From positions 1-64,000 of the forward strand of contig CANQXK010000009.1 of NCBI GenBank assembly GCA_947627715.1: a DNA stretch of 64,000 bases. Direction: 5' to 3'. A program made the translations under genes and the position numbers. Shown in pieces: positions 11,880 to 20,226 of the stretch (position 1 is its first letter; every line of letters starts with the position of its first letter). Source of the stretch: an uncultured Oscillospiraceae bacterium (lineage in GTDB: Bacteria; Bacillota; Clostridia; Oscillospirales; Oscillospiraceae). The notes under the pieces were generated by a model, which saw only the letters and a program-made list of their open reading frames with translations, did no database searches and was not told the DNA's origin.

Positions 11880-12917
11880 TTATTTCCCCTCCGGGGCGGT
11901 GATGCGGATATAGTCCGGCAGGGGCAGGGGGTCGGGCTGGGTGTAGCGCAGCAGGAGGGCGTTCCCGTTCTCCTCCGCCTCCTCAAAGCCCGCCAGCTTA
12001 TAGGTGATATACATGATGCGGTTGTGCTCCGTCTCCAGAAACTCCGCCAACAGCGGCTTTTGGAGCCTGTGGGCGATGTGGGTGGCGCAGGCCAGAAGGA
12101 CCGAGCCGATGCCCCTTGACATGACGCGGCAGGAGACGATGAGGAGCTTTACGCGCAGGGCCTCTCCCCGCTCCAAAAGCAGAAGGCCCACCTTGCCGCT
12201 GTCGCCGTACTTGTCCCGGAGGCCGCAGATGAGGAAGATATAGCCGGGATCCCGGATCATGGACACCAGCTCGTCGTAGCCGTAGGTGTACCCCGTGGAG
12301 TTGAGCTGGTGGGTGCGGACGGTCAGCTCCTCCACCCGCTTGATGTCCTCCTCCGTCACCGGGGAGATGTCCAGCTCCATGCCCAGGGTGGCCAGAAAAT
12401 CGTCGGCGCTGCCCTCAAAGGCCCTCTCCGCCTGTTGGCGGTCAAGGTCCGCCCGGTACATCTCCCGCCGGTGGGCGGCGTCTGCGGTGATGAACGGGAC
12501 CTGGAACTCAGGGCGGGCGATAAGCTCCGAAAGCGCCGCCCCGTCGTAGGCGTTGATCCGCGGCAGGACGTGCCTCACCTCGTCCCGCTCAAACGCCGCG
12601 TCGTCCACGAAGGCCGCGGCCTCCGGCTTGATATTGAGGGCGCTGAGGATAGCCGCCACCCCGGCGGACTTGGGGTCCCAGGAGATCTGGGGACAGAGGA
12701 AGTATTCCTCCAGCCCCAGCTCCCGCAGCCGCGCAAGGGCCGGGCGTTCATCGTTTTTGCTGGCCACGGACTGGACGATCCCCCGCCGGTCCAGCTCCAG
12801 GACGGCCTCCCTGGCACCGGGGCGCAGGTCTTTCCCGCCGCCCTCGGCCAGGACGCCCTCCCACAGGGTGTTGTCCAGGTCCCAGACGACAAGCTTTATC
12901 CGCACACTGTCCGCCAT
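11880..12917 (-). CDS. FkbH-type HAD-IIIC protein (putative glyceryl-carrier-protein loading enzyme)
   Basis: The N-terminal HAD phosphatase domain shows VVWDLDNTLWEG (nucleophile Asp13), SVASKND (50-56) and FVDDAAFER (103-111). The C-terminal FkbH region shows RTHQLNSTG (201-209), RDKYGDSGKVG (234-244) and VSCRVMSRGIG (261-271), with the conserved Cys263. In polyketide pathways, FkbH proteins take D-1,3-bisphosphoglycerate, remove phosphate and leave a glyceryl thioester on an acyl carrier protein. Length, 345 residues, fits the family. It starts 1 base after the carrier-protein stop, so the two are coupled and are probably enzyme and substrate. No polyketide synthase is near; the neighbours are an MBOAT and an SGNH protein. 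The family call is strong, but the glyceryl substrate here is inferred. Confidence 0.9.
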   Translation of the reverse strand: MADSVRIKLVVWDLDNTLWEGVLAEGGGKDLRPGAREAVLELDRRGIVQSVASKNDERPALARLRELGLEEYFLCPQISWDPKSAGVAAILSALNIKPEAAAFVDDAAFERDEVRHVLPRINAYDGAALSELIARPEFQVPFITADAAHRREMYRADLDRQQAERAFEGSADDFLATLGMELDISPVTEEDIKRVEELTVRTHQLNSTGYTYGYDELVSMIRDPGYIFLICGLRDKYGDSGKVGLLLLERGEALRVKLLIVSCRVMSRGIGSVLLACATHIAHRLQKPLLAEFLETEHNRIMYITYKLAGFEEAEENGNALLLRYTQPDPLPLPDYIRITAPEGK

Positions 12918-12918
12918 A

Positions 12919-13161
12919 TCAGCCGTTCCCTCCCAGGTGCGACTCCACCAGGGCCGCGATGGCGTTGATGGAGTGGAAATTCTCGGTGGAGATCTCCCGC
13001 CGCCCCAGCTTCACGCCGAACTCCTTCTCCACGAACATCACGATCTGCAGGGCGAAGAGGGAGTTGATATACCGGCTCTTGAGAAGCTCCGTGTCGTAGG
13101 TGAGGCCCTCCGCCTTCTTCTTGTCCACGAAAAACTGATAGATCCGCTCTTTTGTGTCCAT
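12919..13161 (-). CDS. Acyl carrier protein, dedicated
   Basis: This is an 80-residue four-helix carrier protein. The phosphopantetheine site is Ser34 in RYINSLFALQ, where the usual Asp before Ser is Asn. Helix 2 (FALQIVMFVEKEFGVKL) and the end (NAIAALVESHL) match the fold. RBS GGAGG precedes ATG 13161. It is placed between the SGNH/NodB gene and the FkbH gene, as DltC is placed among dlt genes, and an Sfp-type transferase able to activate it is divergent nearby. It is unlikely to be the fatty-acid AcpP, which normally has DSL and lies among fab genes. I infer that it carries the small acyl group made by FkbH. Confidence 0.9.
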   Translation of the reverse strand: MDTKERIYQFFVDKKKAEGLTYDTELLKSRYINSLFALQIVMFVEKEFGVKLGRREISTENFHSINAIAALVESHLGGNG

Positions 13162-13184
13162 GTCTGTTCCTCCGTAAGAATCCT

Positions 13185-15035
13185 TTATTGAAGGGCCGAT
13201 AAAAGGCCCTCCAGCCGCTCCAAAAGCGCCGCCCCGTCAAGGCCGGGGTCCACGCTGACGCGCTTCAGGGCATATAGCGTCTGGGGGATGCCCCTGACCA
13301 CCACGTTGACGCCGTAGTCCGTGGTGACCGTGGCCCTGACGCCCAGCCCTTGCAGAACCACCTCGGACAGCCTGTCGTACAGCCCGTTGGGGTAGGTAAA
13401 AACGTCGCTCTCCACGGGCAGGGCGGCCGTGATCTGCTCCGAGGAGCGTTCAAAGTCCGCCGTCAGCGCGGCGGCATAATCGCTTTCGCTCTCGCCGGCC
13501 AGGCGCAAAACACCCCGCCGGCAGTCCTCCCCGTCCCGCTCCGGGACCTGGTGCATATCGTAGGAGTGGCTCTTGATCTCCAGCACGCCCTTCTCCACCC
13601 AGGGGGCGGCGTCCTCCAAGGTGAAATGAGGCGTCATGGGAACGCCCGTCTCCTTATAGGTGTCCTTGCCCACCGAGACCCCGATGACGGAGATGGCGGC
13701 GCTCATGCCGTACGTTTCAAGGAGCGGGGCGGCGATGTCCAGATTGTTCTGATACCCGTCGTCAATGGTGATCAGCACCGGCTTTTCCGGCAGCGTCCCG
13801 CCGCTGTACACATAGTCGAAAAGGTCGTCATAGGTGATGGCGGTGAACCCCGCGTCCCGCAGGGCGGCCAGCTGGGACGAGAACTCCTCCTGCGTCACCG
13901 CGTCGCTGCCGTCCCGCGCGGTCGTAAAGGAGTGGTACATCAAAATGGGCAGGGGGACCGTGTTGTCCCGGGGCGGCTCCTCCAGGGCGGCGTAGGTCCG
14001 GGCCATCCGGGCCTCCACGTTCTCCGGCGTCGTCAGGTTCCCGAAGTCCTCCGGCATCCAGACCGCCGGATCCTTGAAGATATACGCCAGGGCCATATCC
14101 CCCACGCAGTTGCGGAAGTGGTCCACGTCGTAGAAGTAGCGGATGTCCCCGGTGACGCAGTTTGCGCCCCAGAAGTCGTAAAAGGGCGTTATCTCCGCCA
14201 CGCCCCGCCAAAAGTCCTCCATCTTCTCCCGGTCGTACCGGGCAAGGTCGCCGGTGTAGAGAGGCACGCCCACCACCGTGAGTTTAACGCCGTTGTCCCG
14301 GCAGATCTCCACGATCTGGGCGATGGCGTCCAGCGCGCCCTCCAGATGGGGCATGGAGGACGGGGCCTGCTCATAGTAGTTGTCCTCAAACGCCAGGTAC
14401 TCCGCCAGCTCCCCGATGCGGGTGCTGTCCCGCACCTCCTTGTTGTACGCCCCGTTCTCCGCCTTGTACACCGCGTCGGCGGTGACCAGGACCCCACGGG
14501 AGGCGTAGGCCCGGAGCTTTTCCAGCCCGTAGCCGGGGTTGGCGAAGAGGTATTTTGCGTAGAAGGCGGGGGCGAAGGAGCCGTCCACCTTGCAGTGCAT
14601 ATTCCCCTTGATGGGGTCGTCCTCGGTGTCAAAAAGCTCCGCGTCCTGGGGGTCCACCGCCAGGACGATGTTTTTTACCCGGTAATTGTCCACGATATAC
14701 CGGGTCAGGGCCAGCTCGTCCGTCAGGTCCCCGCCGTACCAGGTCATGTTGTAGAAGCTGGCGTCCATATAGGCGTTCAGCTTCTCCGGCGACAGGGAGG
14801 AGCACTTGGAGCTTCCGATGACGTAGGAGTCGTATTTCTCAAAGTTTCTGTCCAGATACGCGATCTTCGCCACGCGTGGGTTCATGGTCATGTCATAGGC
14901 GTACCAGTCCATGAGCCTGTCCCCAAAGACGCCGAAGGGGTCCGTGAGCACATTGAAAACCGCCGCGCAGCAGGCGAAAAGGACGACCGCCGTTAGGAAG
15001 ACGGCGAGCCACTTCTTTATGGACAAGCTTCTCAC
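13185..15035 (-). CDS. SGNH-hydrolase-like (DltD-like) domain fused to NodB polysaccharide deacetylase
   Basis: A membrane anchor at about residues 9-29 leads into an extracellular SGNH/DHHW-type domain (about 50-330). It has the nucleophile block VIGSSKCSS (72-80, Ser75 or Ser76) and an end block YDVDHFRN (302-309) that supplies Asp and His. From about 360 a NodB polysaccharide deacetylase follows, with LITIDDGYQN (421-430), KSHSYDMH (488-495) and FTYPNG (546-551), so the metal and catalytic residues are present. The SGNH part is placed as DltD/AlgX-like partners are beside MBOAT proteins. The deacetylase part would remove N- or O-acetyl groups from a glycan. At 616 residues the gene is complete. 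GTG 15035 is 1 base past the MBOAT stop; the exact start is uncertain. Confidence 0.88.
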   Translation of the reverse strand: MRSLSIKKWLAVFLTAVVLFACCAAVFNVLTDPFGVFGDRLMDWYAYDMTMNPRVAKIAYLDRNFEKYDSYVIGSSKCSSLSPEKLNAYMDASFYNMTWYGGDLTDELALTRYIVDNYRVKNIVLAVDPQDAELFDTEDDPIKGNMHCKVDGSFAPAFYAKYLFANPGYGLEKLRAYASRGVLVTADAVYKAENGAYNKEVRDSTRIGELAEYLAFEDNYYEQAPSSMPHLEGALDAIAQIVEICRDNGVKLTVVGVPLYTGDLARYDREKMEDFWRGVAEITPFYDFWGANCVTGDIRYFYDVDHFRNCVGDMALAYIFKDPAVWMPEDFGNLTTPENVEARMARTYAALEEPPRDNTVPLPILMYHSFTTARDGSDAVTQEEFSSQLAALRDAGFTAITYDDLFDYVYSGGTLPEKPVLITIDDGYQNNLDIAAPLLETYGMSAAISVIGVSVGKDTYKETGVPMTPHFTLEDAAPWVEKGVLEIKSHSYDMHQVPERDGEDCRRGVLRLAGESESDYAAALTADFERSSEQITAALPVESDVFTYPNGLYDRLSEVVLQGLGVRATVTTDYGVNVVVRGIPQTLYALKRVSVDPGLDGAALLERLEGLLSALQ

Positions 15036-15036
15036 C

Positions 15037-16461
15037 TCAGAAATTGAAATAGAGGAAGGTGGAGACCCTTCTCATGCACAGGAGCGACAGCGCCAGAAGC
15101 GCCGCGCTGAACACGGCCTCCCGCCAGCCGTACCGCTCCCGCTCCGACAGGGCGTTGGAGTTGGGGAAGGCAAAGCATATGACGGCGCCCGCCGCCATGG
15201 TCAGGGTCACCGAAAGATTCTCCTTCACAAACGTAAGCGCCGAGCGCAGGAACGTGCGCGCGTGCAGGAGTTCTCTCACGTCAAAGAGCTTGCGGTACAC
15301 CATGGCGGCCTGGGTGAGGCCCGTGCAGTCGAAAAGCACCCGCACCAGCGCCCCCACAAGGAAGGTCAGCGCCACCGCCAGCCACGCCGGGAGGGGCTTT
15401 CGCTCCTTCAGGGCGCGGATATTCGCCAGCGTCACCAGCGCGCCGTTGACAAGGCCCCAGAGGATGTAGTGCCACGCCGCGCCGTGCCAGACGCCGGACA
15501 CAAGGAAGGTGGCCATGGTGGCGAATATAAGCTTCCCCACCCCGTCCCCGAAGCCGAAGAGGTTCTGAAACACGGTCTCGTTGAAAAAGCGGGAGATGGT
15601 GATGTTCCACCTGCGCCAGAAGTCCCCGAAATCCCGCGCCTTGTAGGGGGAGTCGAAGTTGATGGGCAGCTCCACGCCGAAAAAGCACCCTAAGCCCCGC
15701 GCCATGTCGATGTAGCCGGAGAAGTCGAAGTAGTAGGCGAAGGTGTAGGCCAGCACCGCCATCCAGGAGTGGAAAAGCCCCGCCCCGGCCGCCCCGCCGC
15801 CGGTGTAGTAGGCGGAGGCGAAGCTGATGAGCGTGTCGGCCAGCAGGATCTTTTTGGCGCACCCCATGGAGAAGAGCATCACGCCCCGGGGGACGAGGGC
15901 GGCGTCGTAATCAAGGAGCGTCCGCCCCTCGATATAGGGCATCACCTCGTCGTGGCGCACCACAGGCCCCACGATGAGCTGGGGGAAGAAGGTGACGAAC
16001 ACGGCGTAATCCAAAAGCCCCGGCCTCCCCCGCTCCCCCCGGTAGAAGCTCACCGTGAAGGCCAGGATCTGGAAGGTGAAAAAGGAGATGCCGATGGGGA
16101 GGATCAGCTTCAGCGCGCCGATGTGGGTGCCGAAAAGGAGATTTACGTTGGCAATGGTGAAGTTGAGATATTTAAACCAAAAGAGAAGCCCCAGGTTCCA
16201 CGCCACGGCTAAGGTGAGCCACAGCCGCCGGGCGGCCTTCTTTCGGCTTTTGTCCATGAGCAGGATGAGCAGGTAATTGAGAAGCAGCGTCAAAACGAAG
16301 CCCGCCAGAAAGTCCGGCTGCCCCAGCCCGTAAAAGACCAGGGAGGCCGCCGTGAGCCACAGCTTCACAAGCCGCTCCCGGCCTGTTCTCCTCAGCAGGT
16401 GAAAGCCCAGGAGCGTCACCGGGAGGAATAGAAATATGAAGGAATAGGATGAAAAGATCAT
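15037..16461 (-). CDS. MBOAT family membrane O-acyltransferase (AlgI/DltB-like)
   Basis: This polytopic membrane enzyme has 474 residues. Family marks are FWRRWNITISRFF (281-293), SGVWHGAAWHYILWG (322-336) with the catalytic His, and PINFDSPYKARDFGDFW before it. MBOAT proteins of this branch take an acyl group from a cytoplasmic carrier and pass it through the membrane to a polymer. The chain ends TFLYFNF: an aromatic tail with Tyr471, like the C-terminal Tyr motif of DltX and of many AlgI-type proteins that is thought to hold the acyl group in transit. Start ATG 16461 has GGGAGAG before it; a longer in-frame reading to 16488 lacks a site. It is first gene of the four-gene unit. Confidence 0.93.
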   Translation of the reverse strand: MIFSSYSFIFLFLPVTLLGFHLLRRTGRERLVKLWLTAASLVFYGLGQPDFLAGFVLTLLLNYLLILLMDKSRKKAARRLWLTLAVAWNLGLLFWFKYLNFTIANVNLLFGTHIGALKLILPIGISFFTFQILAFTVSFYRGERGRPGLLDYAVFVTFFPQLIVGPVVRHDEVMPYIEGRTLLDYDAALVPRGVMLFSMGCAKKILLADTLISFASAYYTGGGAAGAGLFHSWMAVLAYTFAYYFDFSGYIDMARGLGCFFGVELPINFDSPYKARDFGDFWRRWNITISRFFNETVFQNLFGFGDGVGKLIFATMATFLVSGVWHGAAWHYILWGLVNGALVTLANIRALKERKPLPAWLAVALTFLVGALVRVLFDCTGLTQAAMVYRKLFDVRELLHARTFLRSALTFVKENLSVTLTMAAGAVICFAFPNSNALSERERYGWREAVFSAALLALSLLCMRRVSTFLYFNF

Positions 16462-16482
16462 GGTCTCTCCCGGCGGGCGCGA

Positions 16483-16511
16483 TTGCAAAGCCCGTCTCTA
16501 TGTGATATACT
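16483..16511 (+). promoter_or_regulatory. Promoter of the phosphopantetheinyl transferase gene
   Basis: TTGCAA (16483-16488) and TATACT (16506-16511) with a 17-base spacer lie 41 bases before the GTG start. No clear promoter is visible for the opposite-facing MBOAT gene in the same 90-base gap. Confidence 0.65.
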
Positions 16512-16551
16512 TTCAGAAAAACACGAAAAAACGAGGAAAGGGGGCGGGACT

Positions 16552-17103
16552 GTGCTGGTCCTGTGGCGGCAGCTTGAAGAGGCCTGTCCCGGCGGGCAGG
16601 CGCTTCACGAGGCGGGCCGCGCCCTTTTACGGCGCGGGCTTGAGATCGCGGGCTTTGCCGGAGCGGAAAGGCGCGTCGTCCTCTCCCCCGCCGGCAAGCC
16701 CTATCTCCCCGGCGGGCCGGCGTTCTCCATCTCCCACGCCGGGAACGCGGCGGTGTGCGCCGTTGATGCCGGCCCCGTGGGGATCGACATCGAGCCTGTG
16801 ACGGACATCCCGAAGGAGCTTCTTGACTCCCTCGCCCCCGCCGAACGGGCCTATGTGCTGGCGCGGCAGGGGGAGGAGGCGCTGCGGTTTTTCCGCCTCT
16901 GGACCATGAAGGAGAGTATCGTCAAGGCCCGTGGGGAGGGCCTGGGCGGGCTGTTGGAGCTTCGGAGCCTTGTGACGGACTCGCATACGCTTGTCCGTCA
17001 GGTGGACGGGCTGACCGTCCGGCCCCTCTCCCTGCCCATCCCCGGCGTTTGCGCCGCGTTGTGTTCGGAGACGGACTCGCCCCCGGACATCATCGGATCC
17101 TGA
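16552..17103 (+). CDS. 4'-phosphopantetheinyl transferase, Sfp type
   Basis: This enzyme moves the phosphopantetheine arm of CoA onto the Ser of carrier proteins. At 183 residues it is a compact Sfp-type form. Motifs are AFSISHAGN (57-65), VGIDIEPV (76-83, the Mg-binding Asp and Glu) and FRLWTMKESIVKARGEGL (114-131). Start GTG 16552 is chosen because AGGAAAGGGGG lies just upstream and the longer reading has no site. It is divergent from the MBOAT gene by 90 bases, so it most likely activates the carrier protein at 12919-13161. Its TGA (17101-17103) directly abuts the stop of the convergent gene, leaving no room for a terminator. Confidence 0.93.
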   Translation: MLVLWRQLEEACPGGQALHEAGRALLRRGLEIAGFAGAERRVVLSPAGKPYLPGGPAFSISHAGNAAVCAVDAGPVGIDIEPVTDIPKELLDSLAPAERAYVLARQGEEALRFFRLWTMKESIVKARGEGLGGLLELRSLVTDSHTLVRQVDGLTVRPLSLPIPGVCAALCSETDSPPDIIGS

Positions 17104-18975
17104 CTACCGCGCCGGGATCAGCGCCCCCACATCGCCGCCGGGGAGGACGGCCCGCAGGTTTTCCAGCGCCGGGCCGGACCCGTCCTGGACGTAGATCCAG
17201 CCGGCCATAGTGGTCTCCACGGCCCAGTCTATGTCCTCCCGCGTGGTGGCCTCGCTGTAGTTCATCGTCTCCACCGACATGGGGGAGGCCAGGAACGTGA
17301 CGATGGGGTTATATTCCGCGCTGTTGAGAAGCACCAGCACCCGGCGGTTCCCGCCGTCCAGGGGGAGGCCCTCCAGCGTTGTCAGCATATCCTCATAGCT
17401 TTGGGCAAATTCCTCCCGGCGCTCCAAGCGCTGGGGGTTCAGGCTGTCGGCGGCGGGGAAGAGGCAGTTGACCGACAGCTTCCACCCGGCGCACAGGACG
17501 ATGAGGGCGGCCAGCGCCCCCGGCAGTACCGCCCCGGCCCGAAGCTCCCGAAAATCCGAAAGCTCCAGCTTGACGGCGCACAGGTGGAAGGCCCACATCA
17601 GAAGGCCGATGTACATAGGTCCCCCGTAGCGGGTCATCTGGGTGAGCATATTGGCGCTCTCCAGATACTGCGTCTCGCTGTAGAAGATGGTGAGGTGGCT
17701 CATGAGCAGTACGCCCAGGGTGACCAGGAACATCCCGGCGGTGAAGAGGGTGAACCGCCCCGCCTTTCCCTTCTCAAGCCACCCGGCGCGGCGAAACGCC
17801 AGCAAAAGCGCGAAGATCAGGAGCATGGCCAGCGCCGGCGTCAGGTCCACCCCCGGCGTCCACTCCCGGTGGACAGGCTCCAGCAAAAACGCCCGGAGCC
17901 AGGCGCGGATCAGCCCCACCGTGCGCTGGTCCTTAAAGAACGTCCCGGAGAGGACGGCTCTGAGCTGGGAACCCACCGTGGGTGCGATGGCCCGGGTGAG
18001 ATACGTCGTCCGATCCATCACCCGGCAGTACATCCACCAGCTTCCCGCGGCGGCGGCAGGCGGGAGCAAGAGCGCCGCGGCGCGGCCCCTGTTGCCCCGG
18101 AAGCCCCGGTAAATGAGAAACAGCGCCACAGCGTAAACGCACCACAGAAGCCCCACGGATTTTGTGAGGGCCAGGGCGAAGAGGAAGATTGCGCACTTTG
18201 CCGTGCGCCAACCGTTCCACTCCCCCTCCCCGGTGATCTCCATGAGCAGGCACCCGAAGAGCATCCCCATCACGGGGTCCACGTAGACGGAGCGGTACCA
18301 GGAGCTGTCCGCCACGCTGGGCAGGACAAAGAGCATCGCCGCCCCCGCCGCCCCCAGAAGGAGCTTTTTCCAAAGTGCCTTCGCCCGGATCCCGTCGAGG
18401 GCGGAAAAGAGCAGCAGGCCGCTGTAGAGGAAGTAGCCGCTGAAAATAAGCCCCTCGTCAAAGGACCCCCGCAGGCGTAGGACAAGCCATATCTCCAGCT
18501 GCGTAAAGGGCGGATAGTCGCCAAAGCCGGAGGCTACGTTGCTGGCATAGCCGGCAAAGCCGTCCCGGAAATAGAGGCTCTTGATGTCCGGCCCCCAGAA
18601 GTTATAGGCGTCCCACTCCAAAATGAGCCGCCGGTGCGCAAGCAGGGCGATCAGGGCCAGCGCCGCGGCGTTGATCCACACCTGGGGTTCCCGCAGGGGC
18701 GCGGCGGCCCGGCGGAGGGTCTTTCCCGCCCCCTCCCGGCGCATTTTGAGAAGAAGGACCGCCAAAAGCGCGGCAAGACACGCGGCGGCGATCCAGACGA
18801 TCAGAGAAAGCCGCCCCAGAAAGGCAAGGCCATAGAGGACGATCCCCGCGCCGCACACGGCCACGGGCGCCGTCCTGACAAGGCTCTCCCCGTACCGCAG
18901 GGACAGGGCCAGGGCTATAGCGGCGATGGAAACGGCGCTTATCACGGCGGCCACGGCTTCACCCCCAGGCATCAC
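17104..18975 (-). CDS. Multipass membrane glycosyltransferase-like protein (GT-C type)
   Basis: This protein of about 623 residues has roughly ten or more hydrophobic segments and a C-terminal soluble part. After the first helices comes ILEWDAYNFWGPDIKSLYF (near 118-136), an acidic first-loop motif like those of GT-C enzymes that use lipid-linked sugars; GFGDYPPFTQLEIW follows. I therefore call it a GT-C-like transferase, without a known acceptor. It begins where the upstream GT2-GtrA gene ends (its stop at 18976-18978 touches a GTG-ATG pair at 18975-18970), so they form a two-gene unit. GtrA/GT2 pairs often make and flip polyprenyl-phosphate sugar, and this protein would then be the transferase. 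Confidence 0.65.
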   Translation of the reverse strand: MMPGGEAVAAVISAVSIAAIALALSLRYGESLVRTAPVAVCGAGIVLYGLAFLGRLSLIVWIAAACLAALLAVLLLKMRREGAGKTLRRAAAPLREPQVWINAAALALIALLAHRRLILEWDAYNFWGPDIKSLYFRDGFAGYASNVASGFGDYPPFTQLEIWLVLRLRGSFDEGLIFSGYFLYSGLLLFSALDGIRAKALWKKLLLGAAGAAMLFVLPSVADSSWYRSVYVDPVMGMLFGCLLMEITGEGEWNGWRTAKCAIFLFALALTKSVGLLWCVYAVALFLIYRGFRGNRGRAAALLLPPAAAAGSWWMYCRVMDRTTYLTRAIAPTVGSQLRAVLSGTFFKDQRTVGLIRAWLRAFLLEPVHREWTPGVDLTPALAMLLIFALLLAFRRAGWLEKGKAGRFTLFTAGMFLVTLGVLLMSHLTIFYSETQYLESANMLTQMTRYGGPMYIGLLMWAFHLCAVKLELSDFRELRAGAVLPGALAALIVLCAGWKLSVNCLFPAADSLNPQRLERREEFAQSYEDMLTTLEGLPLDGGNRRVLVLLNSAEYNPIVTFLASPMSVETMNYSEATTREDIDWAVETTMAGWIYVQDGSGPALENLRAVLPGGDVGALIPAR

Positions 18976-20040
18976 TCAGTCGCGGGTCTTTTTAAAGACC
19001 CACTTGCGCTCCACAACGTAATTGACAACGAAAAGCACGCCGTCCACCACGATCTTGATGAGCACGGTCGGAACCGGCAGGCGGCTCAGGGCCGCCACGG
19101 TTCCCCCGCTCACCAGCATCACCGCCAGGAAGAGGCACAGATACCGAAGCGACTGCGCCCCGGTGTCCCCGCGGCTTCTGAAGGTGACGTGCTTGTTGAG
19201 GAAGAAATTCAGCGCCCCGGACAGGAGCCTTGCGGCCACCGTGGCGGCGAACACCCACCGCTCCCCCTCCGGGAAAAGGGCGCTCAAAAGCCAGAAGGCC
19301 CCCAGGTCCATAAGCGACGAGGCCACGGCCACCAGCGCAAAGGTCAGGGGCCTGCGGTAGACGAGGTAGGAGTCCCGCACCACGCGGAAATGGGACGCTT
19401 TGTTGTCGTTTAAGTAGATGGTCTCGATGGGTTCCATGACCAGGGGGACCTTGGCCTCCGCCGCGTCCAGGAGGAAGTTCATCTCGTACTCGTACCGATC
19501 CCCCTCGCACTGGGCGGCCATTTTGAAAAGGGCCGCCGGGATGCCGCGAAGCCCCGTCTGGGTGTCGCCGCATCGGATGCCCGTCATCAGCTTGAATACA
19601 AAGGAGGTGATCCTGTTCCCGGCCCTGGACTTCCAGGGGACCGTCTCCCCGTCGAAGTCCCGCACCCCCAAGATGAGGCTTTCCGGGTTTTCGTTCGTCA
19701 GCTCCGCCACCCGCAGAACATCCTTCGGGGCGTGCTGTCCGTCGGCGTCGGCGGTGACCACCCCGGCGCAGCCGGGGACGTTCTCCCCGATCCAGGCGAT
19801 GCCCGTTTTCAGCGCCGCGCCCTTGCCCCGGTTTTGGGGGTGGCGGCAGACGTGGACGCCCATGGCCTCCACGCGGTCAAAGACCTCCCGGCACGCATCA
19901 TCGCTGCCGTCGTCCACCACCACGACGCGGCCCGCCCCGCTCTCCAAAAGCCCGGAGACGGTCCTGACCAGCAGCTCGTCCGGCTGATAGGCAGGTATCA
20001 GCACCGCGACCTGTTTGACGGTGTTTTCCAAAAACCACAC
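18976..20040 (-). CDS. Family 2 glycosyltransferase with C-terminal GtrA membrane domain
   Basis: Residues about 8-215 are a GT2 (DPM-like) catalytic domain: VAVLIPAYQPDE, VVVVDDGSDD, GKGAALKTGI and TADADGQH with the DxD-type acids. Residues about 230-354 form a GtrA-like domain of four membrane helices (for example GALNFFLNKHVTF near the middle and VNYVVERKWVF at the end). The GT2 half would put a sugar on a polyprenyl phosphate and the GtrA half would help flip it outward. The start is open: GTG 20040, or TTG 20031 which has GGGAGG at a better distance. It has a consensus promoter with a hairpin leader and is followed without a gap by the GT-C-like gene. Confidence 0.9.
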   Translation of the reverse strand: MWFLENTVKQVAVLIPAYQPDELLVRTVSGLLESGAGRVVVVDDGSDDACREVFDRVEAMGVHVCRHPQNRGKGAALKTGIAWIGENVPGCAGVVTADADGQHAPKDVLRVAELTNENPESLILGVRDFDGETVPWKSRAGNRITSFVFKLMTGIRCGDTQTGLRGIPAALFKMAAQCEGDRYEYEMNFLLDAAEAKVPLVMEPIETIYLNDNKASHFRVVRDSYLVYRRPLTFALVAVASSLMDLGAFWLLSALFPEGERWVFAATVAARLLSGALNFFLNKHVTFRSRGDTGAQSLRYLCLFLAVMLVSGGTVAALSRLPVPTVLIKIVVDGVLFVVNYVVERKWVFKKTRD

Positions 20041-20226
20041 CTCCCGCTGGGACAGCCGGCGGGGCCTGTCCCCGCCGGCCGCAGCTTTGCTCGTCTTTTC
20101 CCCTTCCCGGCAAATCCGGGAATAAGACCCGTATCTTAGATTTAAATGCCATGTTTCGCGGTTCCACCCACCGGGCGGGAGCGAAACGGCATGAAATCAA
20201 ATATGATATCCACTCTGCGGATATTT

